Of a DNA stretch of 64,000 bases, positions 1 to 11,517 are shown piece by piece. Origin of the DNA: Imbricaverruca yamaguchii (lineage: Eukaryota; Arthropoda; Thecostraca; Neoverrucidae). The notes under the pieces were generated by a model that worked only from the letters and a program-made list of their open reading frames with translations, did not search any database and was not told the origin of the DNA. Position 1 is the stretch's first letter. Each line of letters opens with the position of its first letter. The stretch is taken from contig JAOTOL010001624.1 of the NCBI GenBank assembly GCA_034440575.1, positions 2,893,501 through 2,957,500 of the forward strand, written 5' to 3'. Position numbers and translations under genes: made by a program.

Positions 1-3000
1 TGGTTCCCAGAAATGATTAGGGAGGCTCAGGCCAGTTTCCATGGAGCCCGGGTTCCCGAAAACTATACAAAGTTTCACCCCTTCCTTGTAGCCTCCACAG
101 CACATGTCAAAGCCGAATAGCATGCCTCTTACAAGCTGCAGCACCGAGTCGCTGAATCCACACTCGTCCGCAAACCGAACGGTGGCCTTGAAATTGCCGT
201 AAAAGAGAAACCAGTGTAAATATGTCAACCCACGTGGTGTAGCATTGTTGAGCTCGTGCGTGTTGCCGCCAGATTGGAGATTGTGCGCACGGTGCGCGCA
301 TCATAGTCCGACAGTTGGCGGGAACTTTGCATTTTGATTGCATCGCTAATGACAATCGTTGCCACAAGATGAGTAGCATATGATCACTATCAGTTCGAAA
401 TCAGTCAGTGCTGCAATATCATACCATTTGTGTTGTTCTTGCACTCATCTTAGACAGGGAACGCCTCTTGAAATGGGAGAAATGCCACCTGGGAGTTACA
501 AAATTTGACAAAGATCAGGTGAGCAAGCCGGGATATAATGGCTGAAATATGGGTCAGTAGACCCCAATGGCATATGACATACATATGCATACATATATAT
601 GTGTGTGTGTGTGCAAGAACTAGTTTGTGCAATAATAGGGATGTAGCTGAATTCACTTTTCAGGGAGCTGTTTATGGCTCAATGGTTGATTTGATCAGCC
701 CGTTTCCATTGGATTTAACATGAGGTAATATTGAGTTTCCCTCTCACCAATTACTGGGCAGCCTTCATGCAAATGCATTGTTCCCCTTCTCAAGGCGATT
801 TCATCATATGTGGCTCGCGTGCAATTCCGCATGTTATCCTATACGGCTACAATAAAATTAACTTCACTTGTGTTCGCAGTCCAAGATTAAATTCCAATCC
901 GCGACTGGTTTTCTCCAAGCAATAATACAATAACGCAACGAACGTTGAACACCACGACACGAATGCATATTGCACTTAAGATACGATAAGAGGCACGCTT
1001 GATGTCAGCACATCGCGGCCGATACCTGGAATTGCGGCGTTCATTGCTTCCTCCTTCCAACAAAGACATGCGGGAAGAGTTCGTGACAGAAAGGTCAGAA
1101 CAATTTCGAGGACATCGCATCTGTCACAATAAATAACCAACGAATATGCCAGAACCCTGAAGCACTCCACCCGGCAGCCGCTGGCATCGGCCAGCGATTG
1201 TCGGAACACGCAGAATGTTTTGAGTTGCTGCCACAGGCACTGGTTAAGTATCAGAAATGTGGTCGGATCACGTCAGCTGCCGCAGTCGCCGGCTAATGTA
1301 TGCATGCTGCAGAGGTCGCTGCAGTGTTCCAGTGGCAGGCTGGGAACAAGCCGATGCCGTCAAACTGTTCGTCTTATCGACGTGGACGGACGCCAACAGT
1401 CACCTGCTGAATTTTCGTATTGGGCGGGGCAGATTCCCGGGTAAGATCGCATACGACCATTCTGTTAGCGCTTGCACAGATGTGCCTAAACAAACAAACC
1501 GGCACCTTGATGTGTTGAGAAGCGTCGTTCGACTTCCGTATCTGAGGGCCGGATAAGGTGGCTCGCGTTCAGAGTCTTGGCACGCAATCTGAGAAACTAA
1601 TGGGAAAATGCAACCTGCGGGGAAACGCTATTCGCCGACGCCCAGGAACAGCACGCTGAAAAATATCCTCTTGAGACATTGGGGGAAATTTATGTGCTAA
1701 ACACATCTGTGACCCATATCGCCCGGATCTCAAATCTAGGTCCTCTCATCGGCCAACATTTTCAGCTAACTTGGTGCCACAACCATTGCATTGCATTGCA
1801 CACTGAACGAAAGTCGGTGCTGCTATGAACGCTAAACGGTGTAACCTGTCGAAGAGTCGGTGTTGCAGCATTCTTTATACACGACATCTGTCCTACCAGC
1901 CTGAAAGGCCCCACGCTCGAGGCACTGGCATGAGCGCCGGGTGGTTCACAAAACAACAGTGCCAACCTGATATGGAGGATAAAGGTAGATAATTTGGATA
2001 TGACTACTAACAGCATTCTTTATTATTAGTCTTACTGCTCTAATACCCGATGCTTTGTATGCTTATTTATTTGTTTTCCATCTCTTAGCTGGGAGTGCCG
2101 CAACTTTACTGTTTATTTTATGGTGTTAACGTAAGGTGCTTGCAGTCGTTGGGTAAGGGGCGGGGGCGCTGCTGGTCACCTGATCTTGGGTGGCGGACAT
2201 TAAAAAAATAAGCTATCGTTTTGGAGCGGTTTGAGCCCCCAACGTTTGATAGAGCCCCTCAGTATTTAGCGAGTTTAGCATGGGGCCCCAGACCATGAGC
2301 GACGCCGAAGGAGGGGAAGAGCTGGGGAGGTAGAACGTAGAACGTAGAAGTAGACGTAGAAATCTCCTCTCCAAGCGTCGTGAAGTCTAACATGACGCCT
2401 ATTGGAGTTGCATGGCAGAGAATTAACCCAAGGAGATCATGTCCTTCCTTTCCCGGCTCAAAGTCCGCGGCGCCGCCCGCGCCGTGGACTCCGTGCCTTC
2501 GGGCGTGGGTATCGGGGTGACGTTACGAGTACTGTCACATGTAGGTGTGATAGGGATAGTCATAGAAGGGCTATTTAAGGTTACGTTGGGTTCTGTTTGT
2601 GTGATCTGATCAGCGTTTCGCTGCTGTGAGGACCGGATTGGGCTGCTGTTATGTAAATGTCCGAGGGTGGAAGTTTCGGTATGTCGCTCGAACTCTCTTG
2701 GTTAGTTGTTTTGGCTTCAGGCGCATCGGCCACATTCATCGAACTCTCCCTGATGGCCACGAGCAGCATGGTCAACGGACTCAGGTGGGTGCCGAGAGAC
2801 CGGGGAAACTTCATTCGATCTTCCCATGCATTAGCATGTGATACGTGGTCAAAATTAACGCAAGGTGGGCCCGGGACTAGTGGCCGCACCATCTTGACAG
2901 AATGATCTCGTGGTGGTGGTTGTGTCGCAAAATTCACACTAGGTTGAGCGTGAGAAATAAATGGATTCTTTCAAAAGGGCAAATGGGATGGCAAAGTGTA

Positions 3001-3094
3001 CATACACAATATGTGCACAACTATAATAATAATAATAATAAATTATAATACACATCTTGGGTTGCGTTGAGTACGTTATTGAGCACGTTCAGGG
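1..3094. other. Unique DNA, no supported gene
   Basis: No open frame here looks like a conserved protein, and codon-like composition is not evident on either strand. It holds a short CA/TA/GT alternating tract near 577-614, a small tandem of GTAGAAC-like words near 2328-2360 and a short ATA run near 3021-3045. The sequence is moderately AT-rich apart from a CG-rich patch at about 2465-2515. It could contain introns of a gene whose exons I cannot recognise. Confidence 0.5.
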
Positions 3095-3673
3095 GTGGGG
3101 GTGGAAGTTTCCATTCCTTTTGGGGGTCCCAATGAGACCATGGATGGTGGACGGAAAGAACGACATGAAAAACCCGTTTTCCTCCCCCTCAATCATTTTG
3201 CAAAAAGTTCCACACTGCTGAGTATATACTACTTTGACCACCATCTAAACCTCGGACGTCCAACATTAGGGTTAAGGAACACATCACCATGCACAGCCTC
3301 GATACACATAAAGGCACCATCTGCACCTTCGGAAGAATTTGGAAACATGACTGCCCCTGATAATTGATTTGGCCTACCCCATATATTCTTGGAGTTGCCT
3401 ATAAGTGTCCGACACCAACCCCAACCTATGTCGGTAGCTCGGGGTGGATGTCCTATGCTTTTGGTTGGGCCTAAAAACTGCACCATTATTGCCCTAGCGG
3501 CACCAACTGTTTGCTCTACTAACATGGAACCCTGTGGGGTGCGCCTCACAAACGAAATTAGCAGTACTCACTTCCTACATGCACTGGACGCAATCAATAA
3601 CCTTGAAACTTCTCCATTCATGTTGGGAGCTTTATGCACGATATATGCGTCGCTGTGTGCCCGGTCTGCTTGA
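3095..3673 (+). pseudogene. Gene-like frame with one internal stop, unidentified
   Basis: A single frame stays open for about 193 codons from 3095 to 3673 except for one TGA at 3365-3367. Both halves have a balanced, protein-like residue mix, unlike the biased translations of the surrounding repeats. I do not recognise a family. No signal peptide, membrane segment or catalytic motif stands out. The start is only the first ATG in the frame, and no TATA box or good start context decides it. The opposite strand is also open across 3229-3549, so the true coding strand is uncertain. It may be an exon, a decayed transposon piece or chance. The single stop favours a relic or an exon boundary over a working gene. 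Confidence 0.2.
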
Positions 3674-3689
3674 AACTAAGCGCGCTCCA

Positions 3690-4170
3690 ACCGGACGAAA
3701 CGTTCCCTCACCTGGCAGCACGACCCCGATGACGGCTCCAACGTGCAGCAGCCAAATCCACATCGTGCGCCGATCGGTGGGAGAACGATCACGAACACAG
3801 CGTCCGTGCTGGCGTCGCAGGTTCCGGCGCCGGTAGTCCTCACATGGTGCCCCCGCAGCCGTGACGACCAGCCAGCGTCACGCGACCGTCACGCGCTCAG
3901 CAGAGGCCGTCGAGCCGCGAGCACATGACACCACACCCAGCGCGCAGCGGCCCGCACGCCACGCTCCCGCCCCCAGATTGCGACTGTTCGCACGCCGCGC
4001 CCGTCGCGTCGACCCGGACGGGGGAGGCTACTGCGCATGCGCGCAGTCGGAGGCACGCGCAGAACGGCAGCGGCCGCTGCAACTGGATGGATGTCGCGGC
4101 GGGGGGCCGGGGGCGGCGCCGGCCACCTGCCGGCTGCCCGGTAGGCGGTCACAGCGGGCCCGGAGACGGC
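3690..4170. promoter_or_regulatory. CpG-rich island with an NRF1-type palindrome
   Basis: CpG dinucleotides are abundant here compared with the flanks. The palindrome TGCGCATGCGCG at 4032-4043 matches the NRF1-type promoter element. No TATA box is visible, so a TATA-less promoter is possible. No convincing coding sequence follows on either strand. Confidence 0.35.
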
Positions 4171-4640
4171 GATAATGAGGATGTTGTCCGCCTAATGAGG
4201 CGGGCTGACCCCCCAATTGGCAGTTTTCAATTACGATAAGAGGTCGATAGATTTTCCCCCGACCATGATGAATGCCTGTTGACAGCCAAGACAGGACTGT
4301 AGTATAAAAATAGATTGCCCACACCTCCAACGACATGATTAATGGGAAAAGTTCCGATCGCTTGGAAACTGTATACCTACGGATGGCCAGAAGAATTAAT
4401 CGGCTGACAATCCAGGACCATGATGATACCATGCCAGTACCATGATCATAGTGGATATGTTCACGGTTTGTACGTTCCTGTCTCGATTTCCACTGTGTGG
4501 AAGCTATTTTCTGAGATACAATTACATACCGGGGTGGAGTCTGCTGTGGATTTCGTGTTGTTTCTGCAACACCAAGTAGCTGCTTGTTGGTGTTGCGAAG
4601 CAACGCCAACAGCGTCAGATTTTTACATGGAGGATTACAT
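4171..4640. other. Unique DNA, nothing recognised
   Basis: A minus-strand frame (4028-4675) is open across this stretch, but its residues show no family resemblance and its far end lies in CpG-rich sequence, where stops are rare by composition. I see no RNA gene or repeat. Confidence 0.4.
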
Positions 4641-4706
4641 TTTAGGGAGCCTAGCGCATTTTTTCGGAACCCCAACGCGATTCTTGGGGCCCCAACCTCT
4701 CAGGGG
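4641..4706. repeat. Short patch of the 20-21 bp degenerate repeat
   Basis: Three consecutive units share the pattern (C/G)GG-A/G-CCCC-A-CGCGATTTT with spacing of about 21 bp. The same degenerate unit fills 30784-31355, so this is a second small locus of that family. Confidence 0.5.
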
Positions 4707-4754
4707 GAGAAACTGTTCATAATGCCCTTATCTTCGGCATGCCACTGGTATAGG

Positions 4755-5117
4755 TCGATATTTACTGCAACAAAACCATCGTCTAATATTTTATATTCTG
4801 CTACAAGATAGCAATGAGTAACGCGATTACAGCATTGACGATGGTGATTGTGAAATCGGGCCCAGTATGTGCAACACACATCTAGGTGTCCCTAGGCAGT
4901 GATGAGGAGTGAACCTTGCTAATCTTGTGGAACTTTTGTCCCCAAAAATATAATTGCTATCGATGATAAATCTAAAAACCAGACGTTGACCATGAAGTGG
5001 CTAATTCTTATGATTTTGGGTAGAGGGGGAGGGGAGGGGTCTTGCCATCCATCTTGCCCAAACATTCCGCTTCCCTGGTTTTCCCCCCCCAACTTCAAGA
5101 CCGTTGCTACACCCATG
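4755..5117 (+). repeat. Dispersed repeat, copy A
   Basis: This stretch aligns along its length with 56249-56682. Shared landmarks in the same order are a CGTCTAATATTTTAT-like word, GTGAAATCGGG, CTTGCTAAT, GTGGAACTTTT with GTCCC(C)AAAAATAT, AAGTGGCT, a C-run, and a GCTACACCCATG-like end. Neither copy has coding capacity, so it is probably a non-autonomous transposable element. Copy A ends where a GT microsatellite begins. Confidence 0.65.
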
Positions 5118-6569
5118 CGTGTGCGTGTGTGTGTGTTTATGTGTTTGTGTGTATGCGTTTGTGAGTTTGCATCATTGGCGGATTCATTGTGGACCTGGAG
5201 GAATGTGCTTCCCGCCTCTCGTAATTGAAATGTGGCGCTCCTCCGGGACATTCGAGAGTGCCTCTGCCTCTACTTCCGGGATGTTGCAAGAGCCACCAAG
5301 TGATTTATCGAGGTGGTGTTTCTCGGTCGATCTTTTAGGCCATTTTAATGGAGTGATTAACATGAACATATTGATATTAATATACACATATCAATTGATG
5401 GTGGCAACAACTGCGCAAATAATGGAAGCGTAGTAAAGTCTGGAAGAACTTGTAAAATATGCAAGAAATGATAATCAAACAAGCTCTGCATAAGCATCAC
5501 TATCTGTCTAGGAATAATTAAATATACTAGCCAGTCAGCAATCCAAACCATCCACCCACAATTAGATAAATCAAAGTACTTTGTGTGCCAAAAGGACAAT
5601 AACAAACACCGGTCATGGCAAATAATTCCGCCATATAGCCTTTTTTCAACGAACAATGCGCATGCTTGAAAAGAAACATTGTTTGTGGTATTTGTTATAT
5701 GTAATGAAGTTGTTTTTAAAAAAACAGGTTTAAAGACCTGTTTAAAGACCAGGGACCAGTTTCACGAAGACCAATTGGTCTTCAACAAAACTTTTCCAGT
5801 TTCAAGAAAAAGTACTAACTAATTTGAGCGCAAAGTTAAGGCATGTAAAGTTAACAAACAAGCTTGGCCGTAACAATCTGTTTAGTACACCATCAGGTGC
5901 TCGTCGCTGCGGATTGCCACCGAACAAGAGTCCGATATTGTCGGCTATATTCCTGTTTCCAGGCGCCGAACAACAACTCCGCCTACCCATGCAAGAGTGC
6001 AAAATTGAGTGCCAATAACGCTCAAAACAACAACGAAATCGAGTAGGGTAGCTTCAAGAAGAGCGCACAGTCGGCTGACCAACAGCTGATCGTTGTTTAC
6101 ATAGAGGCGACCACATGCTACCATACAAAAAAGAACACTCCGATCACAATATTTAGCAACACTCTGGACGGACGACAGCAGGAGATGGACCCTGGGGTTC
6201 CAGAGCTACGGACTCAAAATCTGGCGCAATATCGCGACAGGAAACTTGTGGACCGGCCACAATTACGGTCACTTGGCAGTCCGTAAAGTGTTCATTTGGC
6301 GGTCGCGCAAAGGATGCCCATTTTTACGTCCGATTTTCACGGAAGCGTAGGAACATTGGACATAAATCAAACCTCTTGCAATAGATAGGCACAATGCATT
6401 CAAATTTGATATGCAATTTAATATTCGGCAGAGGATCTGGATTGCGTAAATCCTCCGATGTCGGCCATACGTACGTTTAAAAACAATTTCATTGGCCCAA
6501 ATTCGGCGGAAATTCGCTTCGTCCTCCCTGGTCAAAATGGCAGCGCTTACTTGCATGTCGTGGTCACGC
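5118..6569. other. Unique DNA with short palindromes
   Basis: No gene is supported. A GT-rich run occupies about 5118-5165. Two inverted motifs lie close together: CAGGTTTAAAGACCTG at 5725-5740 and the perfect 18-bp palindrome GAAGACCAATTGGTCTTC at 5766-5783. The remaining sequence is AT-rich and featureless. Confidence 0.4.
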
Positions 6570-6745
6570 AAATTGTGGTGGTGTGGTGTAGTGTGTGGTT
6601 GGATTCATCTCATTAGTGTGAGCATGCAGTGCTGTGGTGATATCAGAGTAGCGTAGTGGCATTGCGCTGCTGTAGTGGTCTTAATAGTATGGTGGTGCAA
6701 TGCTGTCGTATTGTGCTAAGCGTGATGCTACGTAACGTGATGTGG
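6570..6745. repeat. TG-rich low-complexity tract
   Basis: Irregular repeats of GTGGTG, GTAGTGT and ATGCTGT words run through this stretch without a fixed period. This is simple-sequence decay, not a gene. Confidence 0.5.
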
Positions 6746-6889
6746 CATGTTAGTCCAGCTGGGGCGATGTATTCTTCTGGTCTTTCCATCAAATCGTGTC
6801 CCGGAAATTGATGGATTTTTCCAACAGATTGCACCTTTTTGCCAATAACGAGTTGATTTTTGTGTCCCGGGTGAACCATCCTGGGCATT

Positions 6890-7410
6890 GACGTATTTGG
6901 CGGGGACGCATTGCACCGGAGCGCGCGGCTTACAGCCCGTGTGGGGGGGGTTGCCCGGCCGGAGCACGAGCTCCTCGGCGCTCGTCGAGCGTCGCCCGGC
7001 CCGTCGTCGCCGACGCTCGGTGGCGTCGATGCGCGCCGAGCGCGTCGGCAGCTCGCCGCGGGGCACCAATTAGGCCAGACGCGATCGTTACCGTCCGCCG
7101 CGGCGCTATGAATGCCCCTGCGGGGAGGTATAAATTCCCCGACGGTGTCCGCGCTGATAACGAGCCGACGCACAAAGGATGATCTCTGCACACGGCGGCG
7201 ACATTGATCCGCGCGCGATCTTGATCGTCGACCACGCGTCGGGGCGGGGAGCCGTCATCGGGACGTGCCGAGCGACTCCGCTGAACCCTTGCGGCGGTTC
7301 GGCTGGCTCGTTGCCGCAGCCAAGTCCGTGGTCCTGGAGCTGGAATTTGGCTGGAAAATCCGGGTCCACAGCCGACGGAAGCTGAACTGAACTGGAATTT
7401 AGGGGCGCCC
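6890..7410 (+). promoter_or_regulatory. CpG island with CCAAT and TATA boxes
   Basis: The stretch is rich in CpG. It contains CCAAT at 7066-7070 and TATAAA at 7129-7134, about 60 bp apart, which is a classical promoter arrangement for a plus-strand start near 7155-7165. I see no clear initiator motif. An ATG follows at 7179. Confidence 0.4.
7179..7385 (+). CDS. Small ORF just downstream of TATA box (68 aa)
   Basis: This ATG is the first one downstream of the TATA box at 7129 and would lie about 15-25 bases from the expected transcription start. The 68-residue product is rich in Gly, Ala, Ser and Pro and has no recognisable domain, signal peptide or membrane segment. Because the sequence is CpG-rich, open frames occur easily by composition, and the minus strand is also open here. 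It could be the first exon of a larger gene, an upstream ORF or chance. The only support is its position relative to the promoter motifs. Confidence 0.2.
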   Translation: MISAHGGDIDPRAILIVDHASGRGAVIGTCRATPLNPCGGSAGSLPQPSPWSWSWNLAGKSGSTADGS

Positions 7411-7689
7411 CGACTGCGTCGGTCATACAGCGGAAGCTGAACTGAGAATAATACAAAAATGGTGTGATTGCATAATCGACTCAAATTCGTTCGGAGGAGG
7501 CGGTACATAAATACTGACTGCAGTACGTTGACCGCACACAGACATACCTGACACCAACTGGTAAGCAGTTGCCCGGTATTGAGTTCGGCATCGTGGCATA
7601 GCTCCATTGGCAGTGGGTCAAACATTTTTTTTCAGGACAACTCAGGGATCATTCCACGAATTTGAATGACACAAGCACTGATAGACAGT
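7411..7689. other. Unique DNA between CpG island and LINE fragment
   Basis: I see no feature here beyond a T-run near 7625-7632. Confidence 0.4.
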
Positions 7690-8075
7690 TCGGCATCGTG
7701 CAATTCGACATCGTGCTCTGTTCTAGGCCCAATGCTCTCGATAATCTGTGTGAACAACATTCAGGTAGGACTGAGGAATGAGGTGTTCAATTTGCCCATG
7801 ACATCAAGGAGCCCATGGCCCATGGAATCAAACATGGCATCAAGGAGTGGTTAACAAGAGGGATCAATCTATGAATATTCAGCTTGACTTGGAGGACCTA
7901 ATCAAGTGGGCTGATGAATGGCATATGTCTTTTAACCATGATAAGTGTAAGGTTATGCATCCGGGATGAGCCATTGGGATATACAATGCGAAGGTAGAGA
8001 ACTGGATATCATTGAAGAGGAAAGAGATTGTATTAGTTTTAAAGGACCTTAAAGCAGAAACGCGTGGTACATCAG
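7690..8075 (+). pseudogene. Decayed non-LTR retrotransposon reverse transcriptase
   Basis: Read in shifting frames, this stretch gives the palm region of a CR1/jockey-type LINE reverse transcriptase: a SVLGPML...NNIQ-like block near 7715-7765, a broken version of the catalytic FADD region near 7790-7800, then DLEDLIKWADEWHMSFNHDKCK (part of the block after FADD) around 7890-7950. In live elements this enzyme copies element RNA into DNA at the target site. Several frameshifts and stops break it, and a small internal duplication (AGCCCATGG/ATCAAGG words) lies near 7801-7850. The part after the palm runs into a poly-T/TA tract. It resembles the LINE at 39.4-40.4 kb but is not a close copy. Confidence 0.65.
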
Positions 8076-8076
8076 C

Positions 8077-8599
<523 letters not shown>

Positions 8600-9090
8600 A
8601 TTGGCCTTCGCAGCTGGCTGGAACGAGACCGGCCGGTCCCGGCCCGCTCGTCTGTCCTGCGACCCGGGTCGACAGCAGCTCAGAGCAGCCGTGTGGGAAA
8701 TGTCGCCGGTGTTGTCGGTCCGGCCGGGCCCGCCCCCGCGGTCGTCACCGGCCGTGACACGACCGCCGCTGACGTCGGCGCCGGGGGACCCGTCCGGCGG
8801 CGCGCCGACAGAATCAAACTCCACTGGTTTCTGTGAACGGCCACCTTTGTCTCGGCCTGATGGGTCGGACGGCCAAGTTTATGAATGGCGCCGGCTGGCC
8901 GGTCTGCGGATCGGATTGCCGCAGGCCTGCCGGTAAGAGCTCGCCGGCTCAATCGGCGCCGGCGGCTCCGTCGCACCGAGCGGCAGAAGTGCGCTGGACG
9001 GCGCGGACGGATGGGTCGTCCGGAGCTGAGCCGGATATTCGCTCCGGGGAAAAACCGTCGCCTTGCAGGGAATCGATGCAAAGGTAGCAG
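8600..9090. other. CpG-rich stretch without clear promoter motifs
   Basis: CpG density is high and several frames are open on both strands, as expected from composition. I see no TATA box, initiator or conserved protein. Confidence 0.4.
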
Positions 9091-9488
9091 GGCTGTGCCG
9101 AATTACTTTTGATATTTGTTCGTGGCTTGGGAAAGAATGACTGCCTGATACGCCTCTGTCGAAGTGGATACCTGAGGCGAGTTGCCATTCCGACGTGCAC
9201 CACAAGTCCGTGACCCAGGAAAGATGCCGGCTACATTGCCGCCGAAATGGATCCCTGAAGCGACTTGCCCTTTCTGCCGCATGCCACAAGCACCAGTTCA
9301 CCGAAACCGTCCAGTTTGTATGCACCATGCACGCCGCGAGGATCACCGACGACCCAGGCCGCGAGCAGTTTCACGCCTGGCGCCGTCGTCGACCCCAGTC
9401 GTAAGTTGGGCGCGCCGCTGAAGCGCTCTCGCGGCAAGGAGCACGCCTTAGTGGGCCGCGCATTAAACACTGTATCGGCGGCAGCCGC
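9091..9488. other. Unique DNA before 33-bp array
   Basis: No gene, RNA or repeat is recognised. Confidence 0.4.
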
Positions 9489-10894
9489 GCCAGGCTGGGT
9501 GTGCTGTGTGTCAGGTGTCGCACCATGCTGGGTGTGTTGTGTGTCAGGTGTCGCACCAGGCTGTGTGTGGTGTGCTGTGTGTCAGGTGTCGCACCAGGCT
9601 GGGTGTGCTGTGTGTGTGTCAGGTGTCGCACCAGGCTGGGTGTGTTGTGTGTCAGGTGTCGCACCAGGCTGGGTGTGGTGTGCTGTGTGTCAGGTGTCGC
9701 ACCAGGCTGGGTGTGCTGTGTGTCAGGTGTCGCACCAGGCTGGGTGTGCTGTGTGTCAGGTGTCGCACCAGGCTGGGTGTGCTGTGTGTCAGGTGTCGCA
9801 CCAGGCTGGGTGTGGTGTGCTGTGTGTCAGGTGTCGCACCAGGCTGGGTGTGCTGTGTGTCAGGTGTCGCACCAGGCTGGGTGTGGTGTGCTGTGTGTGT
9901 GTCAGGTGTCGCACCAGGCTGGGTGTGCTGTGTGTCAGGTGTCGCACCAGGCTGGGTGTGCTGTGTGTCAGGTGTCGCACCAGGCTGGGTGTGGTGTGCT
10001 GTGTGTCAGGTGTCGCACCAGGCTGTGTGTGGTGTGCTGTGTGTCAGGTGTCGCACCAGGCTGGGTGTGGTGTGATGTGTGTCAGGTGTCGCACCAGGCT
10101 GGGTGTGGTGTGCTGTGTGTCAGGTGTCGCACCAGGCTGGGTGTGCTGTGTGTCAGGTGTCGCACCAGGCTGGGTGTGCTGTGTGTCAGGTGTCGCACCA
10201 GGCTGGGTGTGCTGTGTGTAGGTGTCGTGTGTGTGTCAGGTGTCGCACCAGGCTGGGTGTGGTGTGCTGTGTGTCAGGTGTCGCACCAGGCTGGGGTGTG
10301 TGCTGTGTGTCAGGTGTCGCACCAGGCTGGGTGTGTGCTGTGTGTCAGGTGTCGCACCAGGCTGGTGGTGTGCTGTGTGTCAGGTGTCGCGCCAGGCTGG
10401 GTGTGCTGTGTGTCAGGTGTCGCACCAGGCTGGGTGTGGTGTGTGTCAGGTGTCGCACCAGGCTGGGTGTGCTGTGTGTCAGGTGTCGCACCAGGCTGGG
10501 TGTGCTGTGTGTCAGGTGTCGCACCAGGCTGGGTGTGGTGTGCTGTGTGTTAGGTGTCGCACCAGGCTGGGTGTGCTGTGTGTCAGGTGTCGCACCATGC
10601 TGGGTCTGCTGTGCTGTGTGTTGTGTGCTGTGTGCTGTGTGCTGTGTGTCAGGTGTCGCACCAGGCTGGGTGTGCTGTGTGTCAGGTGTCGCACCAGGCT
10701 GGGTTGTGTGCTGTGTGTTGTGTGCTGCTGGTGTGCTGTGTGTCAGGTGTCGCACCAGGCTGGGTGTGGTGTGTGTCAGGTGTCGCACCAGGCTGGGTGT
10801 GGTGTGTGCTGTGTGTCAGGTGTCACACCAGGCTGGGTGTGCTGTGTGTCAGGTGTCGCACCAGGCTGGGTGTGCTGTGTGCTGTGTGCTGTGT
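9489..10894. repeat. 33-bp minisatellite, about 37 copies
   Basis: Each unit contains the block CAGGTGTCGCACCAGGCTGG followed by a variable GTGTG/CTGTG spacer, giving units of 33 bp with longer 36-38 bp variants. The GTGTCAGGTG core is nearly invariant, while length changes are almost all in the GT-rich spacer, as expected of slippage. Because 33 is divisible by three, long frames encode an 11-residue Cys/Val-rich repeat; these are not credible proteins, since indels of non-multiples of three shift the frame repeatedly. Confidence 0.95.
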
Positions 10895-11517
10895 CGGCCG
10901 CCCAGCGTGACGCGTCTCTCCGCGGCGGCAGACTCCCTGCCGGCTCGGAACTGACTCGACGGCTGCTGACTGCTGGAGAGTGGGCGCCGGCAATGTGAAC
11001 ACATGTGCAGCGAGCGGAAACGCTGCGCGCTGCTTTGGCTCGTGACTCTGCGGTGTGCAGGGTCTTCGGTTCTGTGTGAAATCAATTGGAGGACCACAGC
11101 GAGCACTGGCTGTCGAGGCTCTCCAACAATGGAGGCGACAATGGAGGAAATGGTAGTGACAATGGCCAACAAAAATGACATAGAGTCCACGTTTTCCGAG
11201 CGGATCCCGCCGTTTTCGTAACTTTGCTGGCTATCGTAGTTGTTCTGACATTCATCAAAGGGTGCAACATAGGTGCTAAGCGATTACTTTCTCTATGCGT
11301 TTCTGCTTCCTCTGACTTTTCTTTAATGATACTATTTGATTGGTGGCGTGCGTTCTTTGTCCAGAAACAATGGCCGACCTCGGCATCCTGGAACTCAAGC
11401 TGAACCGCTCCACATGTGACAATTAGTGCGGCTGCAAAATACACCACGCACTACAGTTCGGTCGCCATGGCAACGCTGTCCAGCTGAGCAGTGCCAGTCC
11501 ACGCCGCGCCGCCCACT
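10895..11517. other. Spacer between two related minisatellites
   Basis: This is non-repetitive DNA separating the 33-bp and 21/23-bp arrays. No gene or RNA is recognised. It may form the centre of a large inverted arrangement (see findings). Confidence 0.4.

Noticed and set aside
4028..4675. 215-codon minus-strand ORF
   Set aside because: No recognisable domain, and part of its openness comes from CpG-rich composition. It also overlaps the degenerate 20-21 bp repeat.
6930..7625. 231-codon minus-strand ORF
   Set aside because: It spans a CpG island where stops are rare by composition; residues are Arg/Pro/Ala-rich without motifs.
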